A stretch of DNA of 64,000 bases from Isoetes taiwanensis (Eukaryota > Streptophyta > Lycopodiopsida > Isoetales > Isoetaceae): assembly GCA_021234155.1 (NCBI GenBank), contig JAJEKV010000047.1:5793071-5857070 (forward strand). Reading direction: 5' to 3'. Each line of letters begins with the position of its first letter. The stretch's first letter is position 1. Position numbers and translations under genes: made by a program. The notes under the pieces are model-generated. The model saw only the letters and a list, made by a program, of their open reading frames with translations, did not search any database and was not told the origin of the DNA. This document shows positions 1 to 12,559 of this stretch, one piece after another.

Positions 1-1132
1 TTGAGATCTATGACCTCTTATATAGTATACCAACTCTCTGGCATGCTGCCATGCATATGCATGTATTAACTCTAGTGAACAACCACTTAGCTGGTTGTTC
101 TTAAGACACTTGGCCTTTCTATTATGCATTAATGCCACTTGTCCTTTAAAACTATAATTAGATTTAATGATCCTATTTCCGGCCTTGAATCTGATAAAAA
201 TTTGGGGATCCATGCAGGAAAGCCCTGAAAGGGTTGATTGGATGAAAATCCGAAGCCGCAATGAAATGGACGCAGAGAAATTCTAACCCACTATGGTTTA
301 ATGCATCAGGGAGTAATGCAGGTGCCAGAATGCCGGTAAGATGTTGCACCATAGCTCGAAAATTTCCAGAATCAGCTTCTAAAACCAGCTAAAAAAGCCA
401 GAGCAAGCAATGACGAGCTTCAAATATAACTTTATCGATTTCTCCAACACCCTGCAAATAGTTCACAGCTTTTCTGGCTTGCTGGATTTGTACCCAGCGC
501 CCAATCTTCTGTCACAAAAGCTTCAATCAACACACCGATCTTCCTGCACACCACATAAGCGGATTTTCCTAGTCCCTTTCTGAAATTAAATTCCGACCTC
601 CTTCTGATTCAAGCTTGCTTCAAAACAAATGTTCTAGAAAACTAGGCTTCCGAAAATACTTCTGCTATCCTCCCGATTCAAGCTTGATTCAAGCTTATTT
701 CAGATCAATTTGTTCCAAGAAAGCAGGCTTCCACTATCCTTCTGATAACTCCTGCTAGCTCCAAATCCTCCTGGTTCGATCCAACCAACTACTCGATGAA
801 TCTGTCCTTTTTTTCTTTTGCTAACCTACTTTTTGCCACATCATCGACCACTTTTAACATAAACCAACAATCAAATGATACAAATGCTGGATAGCCAATG
901 CCATAGATGACTATATTCCTAAGAGTTTCTTCTGCTTGCAAGACTTCATGGAAGCTGATCTCTCTGCTTTAACCAGGGTAAGCTACTAGTTTTTTGCATA
1001 TCATAACATGGAAAACCATTAGATAATTGACCCATCAAACAATAAATCTCTATATTGAATCATAAGCAAAAATTGATAGCACAGAGATGTTGATATTCCT
1101 TAAAACACCCTTCTCGACTGTAAAAAAGAAAT
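1..1132. other. Gene-free AT-rich stretch
   Basis: I see no open frame with recognisable protein features, no RNA gene and no mobile-element end. The base composition is ordinary for the gene-free parts of this window. It could be intronic or intergenic. Confidence 0.5.
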
Positions 1133-1220
1133 GAGAAATGGGTAGATAGGATAGGCAATTCTTTTGCCCCAGATTTGAGAAATGGGTAGATAGGGCAGGC
1201 AATTCTTTTGCCCCAAATTT
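1133..1220. repeat. 44-bp direct tandem duplication
   Basis: Two adjacent copies of a 44-bp segment beginning GAGAAATGGGTAGATAGG and containing CAATTCTTTTGCCCCA. The copies differ at only a few bases, so this is a recent local duplication. No function is visible. Confidence 0.85.
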
Positions 1221-2290
1221 TGCAGAATCACCTGCAGTGCATTTATGGCCAAATCCATTTGAGCTTGTGGATAAGAAAATGCTATGAAAAAGCCCAGCAT
1301 GGTGCTGTCGTTATTCTGTGCTACGAAATGAGAAGTGCATTTGCTGATGGCTACAGCTATGCAGAACAAGATATAGCTACCGGAACAAAATAGGCCAGCG
1401 TAAAGCTTTTGCCTTAGAGTAGAAGCTTGCAGTTTGCCGGTTGTCGAGGAAGCATCTGGGAAGAAATCCTTTTCTGGGTCGTTTCACGCGAAAGGAATAG
1501 TCCTTGAACAAATAGATATTTAAGCTCATCAAGAATGGAAGAGAAAATGCTACATTTGTCTCCAACGCCATGCCATCAGCTTTCATTTTTTGAGCTTATT
1601 CACAGAAAACTATTCTGTGTTTGTTGAAATTTGAAGCTGCCAGTAGAATAACCTTTGGCTGCATCAATTACTGTAATAATATCATAGACCAATGTGTTCT
1701 TTTTAGCTCGATAAATTGCATGAATGCATTTATTTTCCCAAAAATGCTAGGAGGGGCTTCTTATAAAAGCGAAGCATAATGAAGTGAATAATCTCTAAGG
1801 GGCACAGAGCAACCACAAATATAGCAATCCATATGTAGTTATAGCTTCATCCTGGGATGACGTGATCCTACAAAGGACCTCTAAATACCTTCATTTGCAA
1901 TAATATAAGGATTTCCTAAATGAATAGGACAAGCCTCTTAAATGTATAGGATGCAAAGTAAATTATCCCTAGCCGGACTAAAAAAGGAATGTGTTGGTTT
2001 AACTAAGAAGAAAAATTGTTTGGATGCACATGATGATAAGAAGAAAAAGAATGCAAATACTAACAGGATTTCAAACACTAAGTAAATCAAGTAAAAGAAA
2101 ATGTCTACGGCTTGGCCGGTCCAAATTTGCCTTTATTGGGTCAAAAAAAGAGAAATTTTCGCTGCGGCCTTGGCCGCCGCGATAAATTTCTTGTATATGT
2201 AATATACCTATATGACCTAGGGCCTAACATATGTACATAACATACCTCCCACTTCAAATCCTTGGTCCCTAAAGATTATGGGAGTATGTG
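1221..2290. other. Gene-free stretch
   Basis: There are only short open frames without domain-like content. The sequence is AT-rich, apart from a short GC-rich patch near 2160-2190. Nothing else is recognised. Confidence 0.45.
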
Positions 2291-2295
2291 TATTT

Positions 2296-2530
2296 TGAAA
2301 CCCATTCCCTGGGTCACCCGGTGACTATGGTTTCACCATCTAGTCCCTTTGGAAACCCTAGTCTTCTAGTCCCTTCAGAAATCCATTCCCTAGATCACAC
2401 CGTCATCACGGTTTCGTCCTCTAGCCCCTTCGAAAATCTGTTCCCTGGATCAGTTTGGGATCATGGTTTTGTACTAGTCCCTTCAAAAACCTGTTCCTTG
2501 GATCACCCTGTGATCATGGCTTTGTAGCTC
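2296..2530. repeat. Degenerate tandem repeat, about four units
   Basis: Words such as TTCCCTGGATCAC, GATCATGGTTTTG and CTAGTCCCTTC recur about every 50-75 bp, with variable spacing. An open frame across it simply translates the repeat (Ser/Pro/His-rich) and is not a gene. Confidence 0.7.
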
Positions 2531-3790
2531 ATTCATTTGCAGATGTCCTACTTGTCATCCCTGTGTGAGTCTCTAATTCTTTACTTTTAGGTAACTGACC
2601 TCATATTGTCTCCATTAATCCTTTCATGCCTCCCTGGCTTTTGAGTCATGTGAGGATTTGGCTGCATGTACTCTTCACTCTCCCATGTGACCTCGAGAAG
2701 TGATTTATCTCGCTATAAGGTCCAGTACTCTGTAATATTCCTGTTGCGCAGACTCCAAATGCAAGTGTCTAGAATCATCTCAGCGATCAGAGCTAAGGGC
2801 TAGGAGTCGCTATTCGTGGACAATATTGCTTTTTTGATTTGACTTATGTGGAATATAGGATGCACTCCTAATCCATTCTCAAGTTCTAACTCGATTCATA
2901 TGCAGTCTTCATTGACCCTTCATGAGTCCGGCATATTGAGACATCTTTGACTAATGGTCTTAAGGTTCTACTACTAGTATCATATTACCCAGTTCGGACC
3001 TTGCGTCTATCATTCCGTCAAGAGCCTCAGGTTCTTTATGACTCATTTACCAACTCTTTGGACTAGAGTGGGAGCCCAACTTCTACCTTAGTTCACACTT
3101 AGAGCAATTAAGTATCTGATACTCGTCAGGTATGCAAATTGAATATTGTTGATCCTAGATCTAAGAATACCATGCTACAGAAGAATCCATCTCTTTATGA
3201 TTATAATCAATATGGTGGTAATAACCATATACTCCCCATGAATCTAATTAGAAGCAAAGTTCTAACAATTGTACCACCTTAACTCACACTTTGATCTTTC
3301 ATCAGAGATATTGCAACAACCAACCTAGATTAACTCTTGCATGTCTAGAAACCTTGCTTCAAATTGAGCCTACTAGCTTTGAGCTTGCAGTAGAACTAGC
3401 TAGGAAGTTGGTTGGTAGGGAAGAGTCCCGAAAGGCCCAAAGGATTGCTGAAGGATGGTAAGAGGGTCGGGGGTGCCTCTCAAACCGTGTCATCTTCCAA
3501 AAAGCAAAAGAAAAATCTAGCTACCTCACACGAATAAACTCGTCTTTTCAATGGCTCATAAAGCTGAAAATGCTTCGCACGTCCTCTTCATTAGAAATAA
3601 GAGGGTCCCAAATGGGAATCGCATGAGACTTAATTAAATGTGTCTTCTATTGTTTGCCCTATAATATGCTTTATTTTCTTATTACACTGAATTGAAGCTT
3701 TTTGTAAATGGTTTGGTGAAGAAAAGTGATTTTGATATTATGGAACTTCTATTTCTACAATCCTCTCCTCCCCATTCATGAGGGCAACCC
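2531..3790. other. Gene-free stretch
   Basis: No convincing coding sequence or structural element is seen. A few polypyrimidine tracts are present but give no consistent gene model. Confidence 0.45.
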
Positions 3791-3802
3791 TTGTGTGTCA
3801 TC

Positions 3803-3988
3803 ACTTTGTTTAATCTATTTCAAAACTGGTCCTTTCTAACTCCTTTTTTGGAAGTTATTACAAAACTTGTTCTTTCTAACTCCCCTTTTTGGAATTTATT
3901 TCAAAAGCTGACTTTGTTTAATCTATTTCAAAACTGGTCCTTTCTAACTCCTTTTTTTGGAAGTTATTACAAAACTCATTCTTTCTAA
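3803..3988. repeat. 108-bp tandem duplication
   Basis: The segment starting ACTTTGTTTAATCTATTTC at 3803 recurs at 3911 almost unchanged. Each copy holds the sub-motif CTTTCTAACTCC. The open frame through it encodes a Phe/Leu-rich repeat peptide, which I treat as a repeat artefact. Confidence 0.8.
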
Positions 3989-4135
3989 AGGCGATTCTCC
4001 ACTAGAGTGGTGTCTCATATTTTAGCCATTTCTATTGGGCCACGCAAATAAGAAAGAAAGGATTTTCTACTTTTAAAAATAAGACATGTCCCATTTAGGT
4101 TTGGATAGGTTCGGTTCCTCCTTTTAAGGAATAGA

Positions 4136-4179
4136 GTCTTATTTTATACCGGGGGATTCCCCCCAGTATAAAATAAGAC
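4136..4179. repeat. Near-perfect hairpin, possible mini-MITE
   Basis: The arms GTCTTATTTTATAC and GTATAAAATAAGAC flank a GGGGG/CCCCC stem core. The word GTCTTATTTTAT recurs near 4250 and 4350, so this is part of a small local family of GTCTTATTTTA-containing sequences. No target duplication could be assigned. Confidence 0.7.
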
Positions 4180-4559
4180 AGTGATATGTTAAAAATATCA
4201 TTAAAATAGGACATGTCTTATATTTTTTTGAGTTTTCCACTAGCATTTTGATGGTGTCTTATTTTATGACACTTTATAGTGGAAAAACAACTTCAATTTT
4301 ATGTGTCATATTTTTTGATTTGGAGTCATAAACGGTGTGATATCTCAATGTGACAGTCTTATTTTATGACTATAGTAGAAAATCATCGATACCCTTTTTT
4401 GGAATTTATTTCAAAAAAATTATGTTCGTATGTTACATCTACAAAATCACACCATCCTAGCATAGCACTAGAGACAATCCTGGCTCACATAAAAGCTTGG
4501 CGTGGTCTTAAGCAAATACATATTCCCGATCATAGTTGGCGAGGACCTCCAAAGAGTTC

Positions 4560-5830
4560 GGAAAAAATGTTTCTTGGCGCCGTTCTTGGCGGCTAGGGCG
4601 GTCGCTTGAGGCAGGGGCTGCCCCCCTTCTCTCTACCGGAACTGCTGCCGATTACAAGAGCTCTTACCACATTTTCTGCTGCTAGGGGGGGGAATCGAGA
4701 TTGTTCTGGATCTGCGATCTCTAAGGAATAGGTTTTCGAAGCAGTCTCAGGGCGGTTTGTTAGATTTTCTAGGTTTGCTCTGGTAAATTTCTTGTCATCT
4801 TTGTCTTCTTTTAGGCAAGATACAGCAGGTCTATGTTGGAGCGATCAGGAAATACTAGCATTTGAGGCAATTTTGAATTTCTACAGTGCCACCGTTTTCT
4901 TTCCCGGATCTTTTTACAGCTGAGAATTTTCCCTTTCTTCCCACTCTTTCTTTCTAGCAGAAAGGTCTGGATGCTGCATTTAGATGGTAATAAAGATTCT
5001 TTTCGGTTAGTGGATTTCTGTGAATTTGATGGGATTCATTGGTAATTGGTAAGAAAATGCAGTGATAGAAGCATGGCAGTGGCAGTTTGATGAGATGGTT
5101 CAGTTACTGCTCAGGTTCTGCTAAGCTTGAGCGGATTTATCAAGTGCTGATGCTTGATTGATTTGGTATTGCTATGCCAAGAAGCTCCTGTCTATTAAGC
5201 ACTTGGTTCTTGCTCAGGTACTGCTATGCCTGGGCGAATCTTTCAAGTACTGATGCTTGATTGATTATGGTACTACTATGCCAGAACCTCATGTCTTTTA
5301 CAAGTACTGATACGCTTGGATCAGGCATGCTCTAACATTTTGTATGAGTGAGAGCTTATTCAGGCTGCTTTGGATCCATTCCATTTTGCTACTGCTACAC
5401 AGATACACAGGTTTTTCTTGCCTTTTCTCAGTATTTCAGAGAATTTATATGTTTCTACTATTCGGCTTGAAACTTTAGGGAGCCTGAATGGCTTATCTCA
5501 GATATCATCTTTACATCATCTGGTTACTAGGTGGGCAGACTATGTATAGAGCATTCAAGATATATTTGTAGCTTGAGGAAAATCGATTTTTGTCTCCTGT
5601 AGTATTTTACTAGCTAGGAAGATGTTGATTTTGATCCTGTAGTACTAGTTAGTTGGAAGAAGATGTTGAGGAAAATATATGAGTACTTAAGCTTCAAGTA
5701 TTACATTAGATCCATAAGGGATCCTTTGTAGTTCAAGGTTATCTGATCCTTATGGGATCTCTATGATGTAATTCTTCCTATCTGAATAAAATTTTTTTCT
5801 TACCTTCCAAAAAAAAAAAAAAAAAAAAAA
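4560..5830 (+). other. Possible retroposed transcript ending in poly(A)
   Basis: An AATAAA signal at 5785-5790 lies about 19 bases before a run of 22 A at 5809-5830, the arrangement expected at the 3' end of a retrotransposed polyadenylated RNA. No protein-coding frame is seen upstream, and neither the 5' boundary nor a target duplication was found. A LINE-derived or non-coding RNA copy would look alike. Confidence 0.45.
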
Positions 5831-5831
5831 T

Positions 5832-7155
5832 GGCTTGAACTAGTTATCCTAGACCAAACATCAGCATTGGTCAATCCCTCCGCTGTCTTATCTGGCCACA
5901 CAAAGACTTTTCAGTCCAAGGTGGTACCATAATACCAGGGAAAACAGTAGATCCTTAGTGTTTCACACTAAATTTATACTATAATCATGTTAAATACCAA
6001 CATTGTGCCATTCTAAAACTGAATGTAACATGAGAATTAGAATTAAGATTACTCAATCCTATTATTAATGGCCTTATATTCCTCATCTCGGCTCCTGAGA
6101 ACTTTTAAACAAAGGTCCACATTATTTGCAGATATGAACCTGCTGCTACAGCCTATATAATTTCGTGTGCTCCTGGGCTCAACCATTGAAGCATAGTAAT
6201 AAGTAAAGCATGCTGTGTTCATATAGAGATCATAGCCATTTTTCATGAAGGCAAATACACATAAAACAAACACTGTTTTCAGAAATAATAATATGCATTT
6301 CGGATATCCAAAATTTTGGTATGGCCAAGATATAACATAACTTTTAGATAGAGTTTATACCAATAGCCCTTTTCCAAGTAAAGCCTGCCTTTTAAATGGT
6401 GGAGGAGTATACCGTTAATGTAGATATACTTAAAGCACAAGCAAACAACAGTAAAGTAATCTGGTCCTTGAAGAAACACGCTCCAAAGACGTCCCATAGA
6501 CTGAAATACAGAAGTAAGGGAAATGGAACTCCGGTTACCTGGTTTAAATGGAGATCCACAAATGCGGCATCGTCCACCAGCGCAGTGTTCCAATGCAAAA
6601 TTCCGGCAGGCTGGCTGCTCATAGCAAAACAGATATTGCTAAGAAACAGCGAGAATCTCTCCTTCATTTCTTTCAAATACTTGAATCATGTGTTAACGGC
6701 ATGTTGGCGGCCATTCTCATCAGTCAAGAAACAGATCTTATTGAAGACTATTGAAGATCGGCAATGGCAAGGCTGTATCACAGCATCAAAAAATTCCGGC
6801 GCCATTTTGTGAGCACGGCAGATCCTAATGTCGGATTTAGGGTTCTCAGATGGTTTTGGCCGCTTAGGGCTCCAAATAGAGAACCAAATACTTAGGGCAA
6901 ATATGCTTCGTGCACAACCATGTTGCAAATAAAGAGCTATTGCCAAATGCCCTTTATAACCACCATGTCCATTCAATACTATACATTTACGACTACAATT
7001 GCACAACATACCTTCAAGGTGCCAAATCTGTCTATCCAGCCATAGGTACCCAAGGGCAAAATATGGCGATGCCCATATGTGGTCGTATTGTTTAAACTCC
7101 AGTGGTCATGCAAATTTAAATTAGTCATGCAAGCTATGCATATTTATAAAAAAAA
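5832..7155. repeat. Copy 1 of a 1.3-kb duplicated block
   Basis: This block starts GGCTTGAACTAGTTATCC directly after a poly(A) run and ends TATTTATAAAAAAAA. It is almost identical to 8146-9493, with small indels near 6110-6140 and 6670-6830. On the minus strand it holds short frames that could be exons of a decayed gene: one reads SSQPAGILHWNTALVDDA near 6600 and is followed by GTAACC, a possible splice donor; another begins MAPEFFDAV near 6805. I do not recognise the protein. The two frames are not joined without a stop. Confidence 0.85.
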
Positions 7156-8145
7156 CCCTACTCCATCCGTAGAGTGGGGCAATACAAAGAATCCTACTTA
7201 TCTTACTGAAATAGGGGTGGCTGGCCCCTACTCCCAGCAGGAGCCAAGCCACACCCTATGCGTGCCTTTTAGCCATATAAAAAAGAAAATATATTGTGGA
7301 ACATTCATACCTCAGACTTTAGAAGTAGTTGTCAATGTTATGGGCCATTTCGCTGGAGTCATGGACCACAAGGCATGAAAGTGTTTTTATCTCAAATACA
7401 GAAGTACTTATCAATATCCTGCCCACTCCAATTGGAGTCAAACTTCTGTCATAGGGATGACAATCCCATAAGATACTCTTGAGGAGGTTGTATAAAGTGT
7501 AGGCCGATGGCAAAGCCGAAAGTGGCACTTTTTGGCATTGGTGCTTGAGTCAATACTCCCATATAAATTTATGATAGTATCGAAGCATATTATCATGCAC
7601 TAAGAACTTCGGCATTATGAGCAAAGACCGGTTTAAATATATGAAAGGGCTTTCATAATGCAGGCATACCTCAAATTGTTTTACCCCCGTGATTTAGAGA
7701 GTCGTCGAACTTCTTGAATACCACATACCGGCAAAGAATATACCATATTCTTTTATCATAACACGATCTCAAGAATTCTGAGTTCCAACTTGGAGTCATT
7801 ATTTTGCACTCGCACTCATCTTGATTACCATATTCAGCCTGTCATAATGCAATAGAAATAAGAGAAATTAAAAAAGTAGTGCACAAGGCAAGAGATACCG
7901 TAAGATATCTAAGCTTTAATATAAACTTCGGGTTCTCTATTATGAACTTCGGGTTCATCAAGAATATCATATTCACCGCGCAATCGTATCGTAAATATAT
8001 GAGACTACTTAAATACAAATCCAATGCAAAGATCCATCCAGAGATATCTAAGCAAGAATATTCAGTTAGATGGAAAAGAGACTTTAACCAAGGAATTATG
8101 GCAGCACTGATAAGACCAATGCACAGAAGTATCATAAAAAAAACC
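7156..8145. other. Spacer between the duplicated blocks
   Basis: About 990 bp of unique AT-rich sequence separates the two 1.3-kb copies. No gene is recognised. It ends with a short A-run just before copy 2. Confidence 0.6.
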
Positions 8146-9493
8146 GGCTTGAACTAGTTATCCTAGACCAAACATCAGCATTGGTCAATCCCTCCGCTGT
8201 CTTATCTGGCCACACAAAGACTTTTCAGTCCAAGGTGGTACCATAATACCAGGGAAAACAGTAGATCCTTAGTGTTTCACACTAAATTTATACTATAATC
8301 ATGTTAAATACCAACATTGTGCCATTCTAAAACTGAATGTAACATGAGAATTAGAATTAAGATTACTCAATCCTATTATTAATGGCCTTATATTCCTCAT
8401 CTCTCGGCTCCCGAGAACTTTTAAACAAAGGTCCACATTATTTGCGTGATATGAACCTCGCACTTTCATGACCTATATAATTTCGTATGCTCCTGGGCTC
8501 AACCATTGAAGCATAGTAATAAGTAAAGCATGCTGTGTTCATATAGAGATCATAGCCATTTTTCATGAAGGCAAATACACATAAAACAAACACTGTTTTC
8601 AGAAATAATAATATGCATTTCGGATATCCAAAATTTTGGTATGGCCAAGATATAACATAACTTTTAGATAGAGTTTATACCAATAGCCCTTTTCCAAGTA
8701 AAGCCTGCCTTTTAAATGGTGGAGGAGTATACCGTTAATGTAGATATACTTAAAGCACAAGCAAACAACAGTAAAGTAATCTGGTCCTTGAAGAAACACG
8801 CTCCAAAGACGTCCCATAGACTGAAATACAGAAGTAAGGGAAATGGAACTCCGGTTACCTGGTTTAAATGGAGATCCACAAATGCGGCATCGTCCACCAG
8901 CGCAGTGTTCCAATGCAAAATTCCGGCAGGCTGGCTGCTCATAGCAAAACAGATATTGCTAAGAAACAAATGAGAATCTCTCCTTCATTTCTTTCAAATA
9001 CTTGAATCATGTGTTAATTCGGCATGTTGGCGGCCATTCTCATCACCAAGAAACGATCTTATTGAAGACTATTGAAGATCGGTAATGGCAAGGTCAGTAT
9101 CCGCAAAGATCAAAAATTCCGGCGCCGTTTTGTGAGCACGGCAGACCCTAATGTCGGATTTAGGGTTCTCAGATGGTTTTGGCCGCTTAGGGCTCCAAAT
9201 AGAGAACCAAATACTTAGGGCAAATATGCTTCGTGCACAACCATGTTGCAAATAAAGAGCTATTGCCAAATGCCCTTTATAACCACCATGTCCATTCAAT
9301 ACTATACATTTACGACTACAATTGCACAACATACCTTCAAGGTGCCAAATCTGTCTATCCAGCCATAGGTACCCAAGGGCAAAATATGGCGATGCCCATA
9401 TGTGGTCGTATTGTTTAAACTCCAGTGGTCATGCAAATTTAAATTAGTCATGCAAGCTATGCATATTTATAAAAAAAAAAAAAAAAAAAAAAA
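8146..9493. repeat. Copy 2 of the 1.3-kb duplicated block
   Basis: This is a direct-orientation copy of 5832-7155, ending in a longer A-run (9471-9493). Relative to copy 1 it carries small insertions and deletions near 8400-8470 and 8980-9130, which shift the possible minus-strand frames. Both copies are bounded by A-runs, so either retroposition followed by unequal exchange or segmental duplication could have made them. Confidence 0.85.
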
Positions 9494-10880
9494 CCCAAAA
9501 TCAGTTCTAGACCACTAGAACCTCTTTTTACTGTCAAAAAGACAGCCCAATTAGCAGTCCCAAACACAAGCAAAAACCTATGTCTAGGTCAATGTCCTGG
9601 TTTAACATCTGGGCTTAAAACCTTTTATTCAAGTAGTTCCCAAAATGCCAAGCTTACAATGTATGATCAAACATACCTTTACCCACCATCTTAAAAAGTG
9701 GCCCATGCACATGTTAAAAACATATTTCAAACTATTACCAACATTTTGTCATCCAACTACCTTTATATTAAATGACATAAGCAATTTAGAATAAAATTCC
9801 TGCATATCTCTAAGTGTATTCGACACTATTATTAATTCATAGTTTCTATTTATGCCTAACAACCCCATTAGGACAATATTCAAACCTCATCCACTTTAAC
9901 ACCCATGTATAATGGATGTACAAGATTCATGCCTTCTTGTTTTCAAGAAAATTGTGCAAAAAATAAAAAACCAGGATTCATTTAATCTCCTATTCAAGCA
10001 CCATAATCCATCCAATGGAACCAGCATATCTTTTAAACTTCACATTTAAGCTTATTATCCATGTATCAGCTATTATTTTCCATGGTCATGCAGACTTTAC
10101 CCTAATATCAGTAAATTTAAAAGTGCACCTATATCTCTGATCTTATCTTTATTACTGTATATCAGGCTATCAGCTGATGCACTCGACTTTTTTAACCAAT
10201 ACTTTGACACAGATCCGTGCAAATAGTCAAGTATCTATCACATAAATCACTCAATATAAGCCCCATATACTTTTAATCACATTTTCAAACATGAATCATA
10301 TTTGCAGCAGAAAAATGCATCAAGAGTCAATAAGCATAGATTCAATGAGAAACTATATTCAGATCAAAGTAACCAGCAGGTAATAATACAAGATCCATGT
10401 ATTGAAAAAAGCATCTTCATAACTTTCCTTTGTTTAGATATACCTTGAATCATCCTAATCCTTACACCATTATATTTCTGGTCACAATAACTCATGATCT
10501 ACAGCAAAAAGATATTACCAAGATTATTGGAAACAGATGTTTAAGAATGTTATATTTCCACTCCAACTCCAGGAATTATATGGATCAGCTTTTATCTCCT
10601 TGAAAATACAAAACAGAGAGCAAGGAAATCTGTTACCTGCAGTAGAACCAAAGGACAGTTAGCCAAGAAATGGGTAAAAGCCTAAGCTACTAGCAGGTGT
10701 CATGGATTTCCTTGAGGTTATCCCATTTCACCCTGCTTATATTTTCGCTACATAGCTATCAAATTTAATCATAAGTTTCCAAGAGAGAAATCAGTCAGAA
10801 GAATTTAAAGGCTGTTTCTATCTATATCCTGGAAACTAAGACAGCATGCCCCACTATTTATTTTTCCTATTTAAGCATCC
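9494..10880. other. Gene-free AT-rich stretch
   Basis: This is very AT-rich sequence with no open frame of note and no recognisable repeat. It could be intron or 3' flank of the minus-strand frame at 10947-11486. Confidence 0.45.
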
Positions 10881-10946
10881 ATTCAAAATACATCTTCTAA
10901 ATATTCATTGATACATTTCTCAACTATAATTCTCAAATTAAACCTA

Positions 10947-11486
10947 TCAAACCTTAGAGATTCGAGTAGATCCCATTTGTTTCTCCATAATGGTCCCCTC
11001 ACATTGGTCAGCTTCTTTGTTACTGTATGTAAACTCGAATGCATCCTCTTTATTGCCATCTCTGGTGTCTGCCATGCTGATAGCTTCATTTCCCCTTTCA
11101 GTGATCCCACAATTAGATATGGGATTTGCTGGTCCCTGAGCCTTTTCCTTATCACTTACCTTCTCTACATCCCCACTTTGGCAAGCTTTCAATGCAGGAT
11201 CCCTCACTGACTTGTGGTATTGGTAAATCTTCTTACTAGACCCCTCATTCTGCTTTGTTTCAGCAATCCTCTTCCGGGTGGCATGATTCAAGTCCCCCTT
11301 CTTCCTTGGCATATTTGCTACCAGGGATCTAGCCCTGGGTAGCGGCCTCCTAATTCTAGAACTGAGAACTACCATTTTCGGAGCAGCCCAGTTTAAATAG
11401 CATGTAACAACACTTACTACCGACAGTTCTATATAATGTTTCATACCTATTTTGGCATGTCGTGGGTTCTTAGTCCTTGCTGTCAT
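10947..11486 (-). CDS. Hypothetical basic protein, candidate exon(s)
   Basis: This is an open frame on the same strand as NUP50 and 1.1 kb beyond its 3' end. The part from about 11345 downward is the most protein-like. It contains a basic stretch (RRPLPRARSLVANMPRKKG), a polar middle and an acidic end. The frame also opens upstream (about 11560-11487) with charged sequence including ERLAEKNKDM, and an AAAATAG/GTATG junction near 11455 could be a splice donor, so the true first part may be a separate exon. I recognise no family. It may be a small nuclear protein or chance open sequence. Confidence 0.3.
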   Translation of the reverse strand: MTARTKNPRHAKIGMKHYIELSVVSVVTCYLNWAAPKMVVLSSRIRRPLPRARSLVANMPRKKGDLNHATRKRIAETKQNEGSSKKIYQYHKSVRDPALKACQSGDVEKVSDKEKAQGPANPISNCGITERGNEAISMADTRDGNKEDAFEFTYSNKEADQCEGTIMEKQMGSTRISKV

Positions 11487-11660
11487 ATCCTTGTTCTTCT
11501 CTGCCAGTCGCTCGTCTACCTGTCCTCTTGGTTCCAGAAGTTTCTTCGTGCCCTAAAGCTTATTTCCGGCATCCAGGTTGCCCTAAAATTTGCATTATGT
11601 CGAAACCTTCGTAATGGTTTGTTAGTAATCAAACAGATCAATAATAATACCTTTGTATAA

Positions 11661-12559
11661 GCCACTATCTTCAAAAACCTTTTTCTTCATTATAAATCCA
11701 TCCTTTTGCTTAACATTTTAACTATGCATCCAAGTTCTAATGTAGGCCATTTTTTAAAAAAATCCATGGTCCACTTGACAATCCCTCTTCATCATATGAT
11801 AAACTTCAATAATTATACATCTACACTTATTTTCAATTAAAAAAAAAAAAAAAAAAAATATTCCCTACATTTTTTGCACCTAAAAACTTGGCGAGATAAC
11901 ACATATTCCCAAAATTTTCCTGACGCTATTTCTATAAAAAACGAGCACCATAATCCAAGTTCATATAAAGCACATGCATGTGAGATTCTTGTGAACATTT
12001 ACGATCACAAATCTATCAAAATGACCTAGTTGCCAAGCATGGACTGTCTGTTTCAAACATTTCAAACATTCCATTGGGAATCGCAGCTGCCCATTTTGCA
12101 CCTCTTGTTAACCAACCTCATTCCAAAGTGTGGTGCCCAAGTGCTGCACCACGCTGACAACACCCATACGTTTGCAAAGAGCCCACAATAGGCACAATAA
12201 TAACACATAACAATCAGATAGAAGAATGAATGACACAACAGAAATTCAAGCATTCCTTTTTCCAAGTTGGAATGGAACAATACAAGCCTCCTGCTTTTAG
12301 TCAGTGACCTGAATCACTACTCTTGTTAATATTAATTTCCGTCCAATCAATATCTAATAAACTAGACAGCTTTTGCAATTTGCATTTCCCACAATATCAG
12401 AATGATAAATACGGGAAGGTTAGAAAAGCCCAAACAAACAAGAGGACAAAGTTTGATTGTCTGGTTGATCTATGAGAATTTTTGGCTAACACTTACAGGA
12501 AAAAAGTTTAAATTCCAGAACAAAATTTTTAAATCTTTACCTATCTATAATATAGCATT
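11661..12559. other. Gene-free stretch; 3' flank of NUP50
   Basis: AT-rich, with an A-run of about 20 bases near 11840. The segment nearest NUP50 probably includes its 3' untranslated region on the minus strand. No separate gene is seen. Confidence 0.45.

Noticed and set aside
2288-2527. Ser/Pro-rich 79-codon frame
   Set aside because: It is a translation of a degenerate tandem repeat without conserved features.
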